A DNA stretch of 63,165 bases from Erysipelotrichaceae bacterium (GTDB lineage Bacteria > Bacillota > Clostridia > TANB77 > CAG-508): positions 1-63,165 of the forward strand of contig JAETTH010000004.1 in the NCBI GenBank assembly GCA_021769225.1, written 5' to 3'. The position numbers and the translations under genes are program-made. The notes beneath the pieces are model-generated. The model ran no database searches. It was not told the origin of the DNA and saw only the letters and a list, made by a program, of their open reading frames with translations. Below are positions 60,976-63,165 of this stretch, piece after piece; the stretch's first letter is position 1, and the number at the start of each line of letters is the position of its first letter.

Positions 60976-61578
60976 CTATTTTTTTACTTCTTCTTTTTTC
61001 TCCTCTTCTTTTGGTTCTTCTGTTTGGACTACTTCTTCTACTACTTCTGCTTGAGTAGCCTGTTGCTCCTCTTGCTTCTCCTCTTTAACTACAACCTCTT
61101 CTTGTTTCTCTTCTTTACTTTGTTCTTCTTTGTCTTCCTTTTTTTCTTCTTGCTTTTCTTCTTTTTGATTTTCTTTTTCAATAATTTTCTTTGCTTCTTC
61201 TATATCTTTTTGCTCTTCTACTTTTTCTGGTTCTTTCTTCTCTTCTTTCTTTTCTTCTTGCATTTTATTATCCATTTTTCTTGTTTCTTCTTTGATATTA
61301 ACAATTGGAATATTAGCATATAACGCTGGAGCTCCTGTTGTTCCATCACTATTTGTTTTATTTGTTAGACGAACATCAATTGAATTCTCGTCTACATCAA
61401 TATATTTTTTAATTACTTCAATAATTTCTTGCTTCATTAAATCTAAAAAGTCAGCAGATACATTTGCTCTATCTTGCATTAAAACTAAATGTAATCTTTC
61501 CTTTGCAGTATCCTTATTACTTTGTTTTTGCTCCTGCTTGGTTAATTTCTTAAAAAAATTCATAATGGTTTCAAACAT
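60976..61578 (-). CDS. minE: MinE with long Glu/Lys-rich C-terminal extension
   Basis: 200 aa; canonical MinE is about 85-90. Residues 1-90 match MinE: an amphipathic N-terminus (MFETIMNFFKKLTK), AKERLHLVLMQDRANVSADFLDLMKQEIIEVI and IDVRLTNK. From about residue 105 the sequence is nearly all Glu, Lys and Gln (EEKKEEKKEPEKVEEQKDI...), a disordered or single-alpha-helix tail. No ORF break separates the two parts. Follows minD by 21 bp, with ACAGGAGG. Confidence 0.85.
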   Translation of the reverse strand: MFETIMNFFKKLTKQEQKQSNKDTAKERLHLVLMQDRANVSADFLDLMKQEIIEVIKKYIDVDENSIDVRLTNKTNSDGTTGAPALYANIPIVNIKEETRKMDNKMQEEKKEEKKEPEKVEEQKDIEEAKKIIEKENQKEEKQEEKKEDKEEQSKEEKQEEVVVKEEKQEEQQATQAEVVEEVVQTEEPKEEEKKEEVKK

Positions 61579-61599
61579 CTTGACTCCTCCTGTAATTCT

Positions 61600-62394
61600 T
61601 TATTTTCTTTTAAACATGTTTTTTAGCTTAGCAAAAAAGCCTGCATCTCTTCCAGGAATAGTTACTTCAATATTTTCTCCTAGAATTCTTTTTGCAATTT
61701 CCATATAAGCTTTTCCAGAAGGTGCTTTTTTGTTTGATATTACAGGTTCTCCTTTATTTGTTTGAGTAATAATATATTCATCATCTGGTACTACTCCAAT
61801 TAAATCAATTGATAGTAAATCTACTATATCGTCAACATCCATCATTTCACCTTTTTTAACCATGTTTGGTCTTAGACGATTAACAATTAATTCTGGATTT
61901 TTAATATCAGATGCTTCTAACAATCCAATAATTCGATCCGCATCACGGATAGCAGAAATTTCTGCTGTTGTTACCACAACTGCTCTATCTGCTCCTACAA
62001 TAGCATTTTTAAACCCTTGCTCAATTCCTGCTGGGCAATCAATTAGGATATAGTCAAAGTCTTCTTTTAATTTTTCTGTTAAAGCCTTCATTTGTTCTTC
62101 ATTTACAGCACTTTTATCTCTTGTTTGGGCAGCTGGTAGTAGAAATAGTTCTTGGAAACGTTTATCTTTAATTAGAGCTTGTCTTAATTTACATTTCTCT
62201 TCAACAACATCAACAATGTCATACACAATTCTGTTTTCTAATCCCATAACAACATCAAGATTACGAAGTCCAATATCAGTATCTACTAAACATACTTTTT
62301 TTCCTTCTAACGCTAATGCTGAACCAAGATTTGCGGTTGTTGTTGTTTTTCCTACTCCACCCTTTCCTGATGTGACAACGATAACTTCTCCCAT
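61600..62394 (-). CDS. minD: Septum-site ATPase MinD
   Basis: 264 aa. Deviant Walker A VTSGKGGVGKTTTTANLG, switch regions YDIVDVV and DYILIDCPAGIEQGF, and C-terminal amphipathic membrane helix (KLKNMFKRK). Positions the division septum with MinE. minC is not adjacent; the gene upstream is the FGE-like surface protein. Confidence 0.96.
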   Translation of the reverse strand: MGEVIVVTSGKGGVGKTTTTANLGSALALEGKKVCLVDTDIGLRNLDVVMGLENRIVYDIVDVVEEKCKLRQALIKDKRFQELFLLPAAQTRDKSAVNEEQMKALTEKLKEDFDYILIDCPAGIEQGFKNAIVGADRAVVVTTAEISAIRDADRIIGLLEASDIKNPELIVNRLRPNMVKKGEMMDVDDIVDLLSIDLIGVVPDDEYIITQTNKGEPVISNKKAPSGKAYMEIAKRILGENIEVTIPGRDAGFFAKLKNMFKRK

Positions 62395-62455
62395 TTAAAT
62401 TTTCCTCCTTGAAAACTATTTTTAGCCTCTAAAAAAACTTATTTTCAATAGTATT

Positions 62456-62485
62456 ATAATACAACACAAATGCCCTAAAAGTCAA
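62456..62485 (-). promoter_or_regulatory. Promoter of minD-minE
   Basis: Minus strand TTGACT (62480-62485), 18-bp spacer, TATTAT (62456-62461), about 60 bp before the minD ATG. Confidence 0.55.
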
Positions 62486-62507
62486 TGAATATTGGAGAAA
62501 AAATGGA

Positions 62508-62541
62508 AAAAGTGTAAACCATTATTATGTTTACACTTTTC
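62508..62541 (-). terminator. Hairpin after the FGE-like surface gene
   Basis: Minus-strand arms AAAAGTGTAAAC/GTTTACACTTTTT, starting about 35 bp after the stop codon. Acts as a terminator; a stem-loop in this position is also typical downstream of DGR variable regions. Confidence 0.75.
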
Positions 62542-62574
62542 TGTTCAGATATTATCTACTCACAAATTAAAGTG

Positions 62575-63165
62575 CTAAGGAACAAGCACCGCGCGGAACC
62601 CGCCGCCGTCGGCCGGATAGCCACCGCTAACAATGAACGCAAAGCTACCAGCAATACCACCATTGCCGTAATCGCCACCACGACTGAACACGGGATCGCT
62701 CGAAGAAACAAAGTAAGAGTAGTCACTATTCCATGAACCGCTTGTGGACGAGCTACTTCCTGACGTTTCCTTTACTGCATCTCCATAATGGTCTCCATAA
62801 CTTTCATATAATGTTAGGTATTCACTACTTTCACTTGTACTTGAACTTGCCATACTATTATGCCATGTAGGGGTACTTGCTGCTCCTCCTTTTTTGTATC
62901 CTGCTACTCTTTCCCATACGCATCCGCTTAAATCAAATATTCCACTCATGTTATTCGTTGTACTTGCACTTACATCATTGGCTGTATCTTTGTTTCCATA
63001 TCCTGTTACTGCATACACATTTGCTTTGGTTCCACTACTTGCATTATTGACGTAGATACTATTGCTTAAGTTCTTAGAATTGATTGTAATTTCGTTACCA
63101 TTTCTTCCATACTTACTTTGTGCTAAATAGGCTACTGCTCCCCATTCACTATTCTTCATTAGATG
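62575..63165 (-). CDS. C-terminal part of FGE-like surface protein; possible DGR target
   Basis: The reading frame is open to the window edge (HLMKNSEWGAVAYLAQSKYG...), so the 5' part with the presumed pilin-type N-helix is missing. The visible ~195 residues follow the formylglycine-generating enzyme/C-type lectin fold: SGCVWERVAGY, a Ser/Thr-rich middle, SRGGDYGNGGIAGSF and the end GGGFRAVLVP. The last ~45 codons are much richer in G+C than the rest, and nearly all codons in the block GDYGNGGIAGSFAFIVSGGY end in C or T. Such proteins in gut Clostridia are secreted or surface-bound. Enzymatic FGE activity is unlikely since the catalytic Cys pattern is absent. Confidence 0.78.
   Translation of the reverse strand, partial: HLMKNSEWGAVAYLAQSKYGRNGNEITINSKNLSNSIYVNNASSGTKANVYAVTGYGNKDTANDVSASTTNNMSGIFDLSGCVWERVAGYKKGGAASTPTWHNSMASSSTSESSEYLTLYESYGDHYGDAVKETSGSSSSTSGSWNSDYSYFVSSSDPVFSRGGDYGNGGIAGSFAFIVSGGYPADGGGFRAVLVP

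Noticed and set aside
61024-61323. Phe/Leu-rich + strand frame.
   Set aside because: Antisense of the Glu/Lys-rich MinE tail; composition explains the apparent hydrophobic protein.
1-63165. CRISPR arrays.
   Set aside because: No regularly spaced repeats of 24-37 bp seen; short repeats found are in the IME or MITE only.

Overview
The window is AT-rich (about 70% by eye) and reads as a spore-forming, low-GC Gram-positive chromosome, most likely an uncultured gut Clostridia lineage. The grounds are strong AGGAGG ribosome sites, several TTG/GTG starts, sporulation-linked genes (dpaA, ytaF, a SpoVB/MurJ-type flippase, a GerS-like protein), a type IV pilus locus with pilins of the GITLVALVITIIVLLILAG type, and a surface protein with an FGE/C-type-lectin-like end. 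The lineage is inferred from gene content, not from a marker phylogeny.

Layout. 0.2-10.3 kb: a ROK sugar kinase followed by a complete-looking minus-strand type IV pilus operon (fused PilM-PilN, PilO-like protein, small membrane protein, major pilin, prepilin peptidase, two minor pilins, PilB, PilT, PilC). 10.6-14.2 kb: uppP, dpaA, a TPR membrane protein and ppa. 14.7-29.6 kb: a tRNA-Leu(TAA) integration hotspot. The intact tRNA is at 29.5 kb. A 10.3-kb integrative mobilizable element lies between 14-bp direct repeats (19,145 and 29,489) and carries an integrase, an excisionase-like protein, relaxase, MobC, a RepA_N-type initiator, a candidate oriT and cargo. Beyond it lies an older, partly decayed segment ending in a second tRNA-Leu remnant at 14.73 kb.

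29.7-41.3 kb: ogt, HU, a flippase, an orphan TraG/VirD4-like ATPase convergent with a winged-helix protein, and a tight operon (GT-C-like membrane protein, lspA, rluD-type, rluB-type, S1 protein). 41.4-41.9 kb: a 498-bp MITE with 30-bp inverted ends and a 9-bp target duplication. 41.9-62.4 kb: cadC-cadA with a visible operator, rpsB-tsf, a DUF2207 protein, a Ca2+ ATPase, an isolated Cys-rich mini-gene, ytaF, smc, an HD-GYP protein, a decayed DUF4258/YgiT toxin-antitoxin pair, mazF, a GerS-like protein, dus, rodA/ftsW-type and minE-minD. The window ends inside an FGE-like surface protein.

The strongest candidates for something new are: (1) the 3' end of that last gene, a GC-rich block of almost all NNY codons that looks like the variable region of a diversity-generating retroelement, with reverse transcriptase and template outside the window; (2) the pilus system, in which all three pilins lack Glu+5 and the prepilin peptidase lacks a recognisable second GxGD motif; (3) the layered tRNA-Leu array, in which each layer has its own tRNA terminator, and the IME-specific TCCCGAC motif; (4) the orphan TraG-like/winged-helix pair; (5) the 77-residue, 13-cysteine protein.
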